Assembly (NCBI RefSeq): GCF_002553505.1
Contig: NZ_PDCP01000062.1
Coordinates: 1-34,616, forward strand
From: Mycolicibacterium agri
GTDB taxonomy: Bacteria > Actinomycetota > Actinomycetes > Mycobacteriales > Mycobacteriaceae
Length of the DNA: 34,616 nucleotides
Direction: 5' to 3'
Position 1 is the first letter of the stretch. Each line of letters begins with the position of its first letter. Below are positions 34,278 through 34,616 of the stretch, piece by piece. Under the pieces are notes generated by a model. That model worked only from the letters and a program-made list of their open reading frames with translations, was not told the DNA's origin and ran no database searches. The translations under genes were made by a program, and so were the position numbers.

Positions 34278-34363
34278 ACTCGTTGTCCTCCCCTGCGCCG
34301 CGTCGCCGCGCGTTGGCGTGCCGCGGCACGCTGAAGCGCTCGATCGCGAACCTCGGCGATTTC
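34274..34363 (-). pseudogene. Probable 3' remnant of ppsD cut by IS30
   Basis: On the minus strand, a frame reading EIAEVRDRALQRAAARQR and then an Arg/Gly-rich end stops at TGA 34274-34276. That stop overlaps the ppsE GTG in a GTGA, the classic junction of co-translated polyketide synthase genes. The peptide is helical and Arg/Ala-rich, as expected for the region after a carrier domain. It merges upstream into the transposase end, so only about 28 codons survive. Assigning it to ppsD rests on position and the overlap, not on sequence recognition. A 16-bp palindrome at 34316-34331 lies inside it. Confidence 0.5.
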
Positions 34364-34616
34364 AGGCAGTGGATGCAACAGCGGGTGGTTTTGGCGGGTT
34401 TGAGAGTAGCTCGTCGAGGACTTCAGCGGGTTTCTTCCAGCCGAGGGTTTTGCGGGGTCGGGTGTTGAGTTGGGCGGCAACGTAGTCGAGGTAGTCGGCC
34501 GGGAACACTGATAGGTCGGTGCCTTTAGCAAAGTATTGGCGCAGCAGCCCGTTGGTGTTCTCGTTACTGCCGCGTTGCCATGGCGAGCGCGGATCGCAGA
34601 AGTAGATATCGAGCTC
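34362..34616 (-). mobile_element. IS30-family insertion sequence, partial (3' end)
   Basis: The only visible part is the transposase 3' end, which runs off the contig. The terminal inverted repeat cannot be fixed by eye; the element probably ends within a few bases of the transposase stop at 34362, because coding-like ppsD sequence starts there. It points the same way as ppsE. Multi-copy elements commonly break short-read contigs, which explains the window end. Confidence 0.85.
34362..34616 (-). CDS. IS30-family transposase, C-terminal fragment
   Basis: The 84 visible residues end in a TGA at 34362-34364 and have no start, since the contig stops inside the gene. YFCDPRSPWQRGSNENTNG is the hallmark of the IS30 DDE transposase, with the third catalytic acid in the NEN triplet. 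LLRQYFAKGTDLS and RPRKTLGWKKPAEVL follow, as in mycobacterial IS30 proteins. The two catalytic Asp residues and the DNA-binding N-terminus would lie beyond the window. The frame is intact here, so the copy may be active. Confidence 0.93.
   Translation of the reverse strand, partial: ELDIYFCDPRSPWQRGSNENTNGLLRQYFAKGTDLSVFPADYLDYVAAQLNTRPRKTLGWKKPAEVLDELLSNPPKPPAVASTA

Noticed and set aside
34316..34331. 16-bp palindrome upstream of ppsE as an operator or IS end
   Set aside because: It falls inside the coding-like ppsD remnant, where GC-rich Arg/Ala codons readily create palindromes; no second copy is seen.

Overview
The window is almost certainly a draft-assembly contig from a Mycobacterium (or close relative). 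The high-GC backbone carries the gene set found around kgd (Rv1248c to Rv1257c) in M. tuberculosis. The accessory part carries homologues of phthiocerol dimycocerosate (DIM/PDIM) genes and an F420-dependent ketoreductase, all typical of mycobacteria. All homology statements come from recalled family sequences and visible motifs; no database search was run. The left edge (about 1-97) is not genomic: it is homopolymer plus an error-rich Illumina P7/index/Nextera transposon-end adapter. The right edge stops inside an IS30-family transposase, a typical contig break at a repeat.

Region 1 (about 98-13576) is ordinary mycobacterial backbone. It holds a Cas4-like nuclease / DEDD exonuclease / SF1 helicase fusion, translationally coupled (GTGA) to an FAD-linked 2-hydroxyacid dehydrogenase. 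Convergent to these is a DHA2-type MFS exporter with an unusually long acidic and proline-rich tail, then a Bcr/CflA MFS exporter. A small membrane-associated protein and the 2-oxoglutarate decarboxylase/dehydrogenase kgd follow on the plus strand. A long hairpin closes kgd.

Region 2 (about 13749-20357) is an accessory, visibly less GC-rich stretch. It holds an LCM-family methyltransferase, a Baeyer-Villiger-type flavin monooxygenase, an alpha/beta hydrolase, a divergent phthiodiolone ketoreductase homologue (Rv2951c-like) and a large secreted protein of unknown function.

Region 3 (about 20674-34277, all minus strand) reads, in transcription order, ppsE - drrA - drrB - drrC - papA5 - LCM methyltransferase - CYP136-like P450 - EryG-like methyltransferase - flavodoxin-like protein - nitroreductase. 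The first five genes reproduce the order of the M. tuberculosis DIM locus. The genes that follow papA5 there (mas, fadD28, mmpL7) are absent and replaced by a tailoring cassette. The inferred logic is: PpsE adds the last extender to a phthiocerol-type chain, PapA5 esterifies the diol, DrrABC exports it, and the ketoreductase, methyltransferases, P450 and flavin enzymes modify the chain. The product would be a DIM-like lipid with altered decoration.

The IS30 copy sits directly upstream of ppsE. About 28 codons of an upstream reading frame remain before ppsE and end in a GTGA overlap with its start, which looks like the surviving 3' tip of ppsD. The upstream pps genes are therefore displaced, lost, or merely beyond the contig break.
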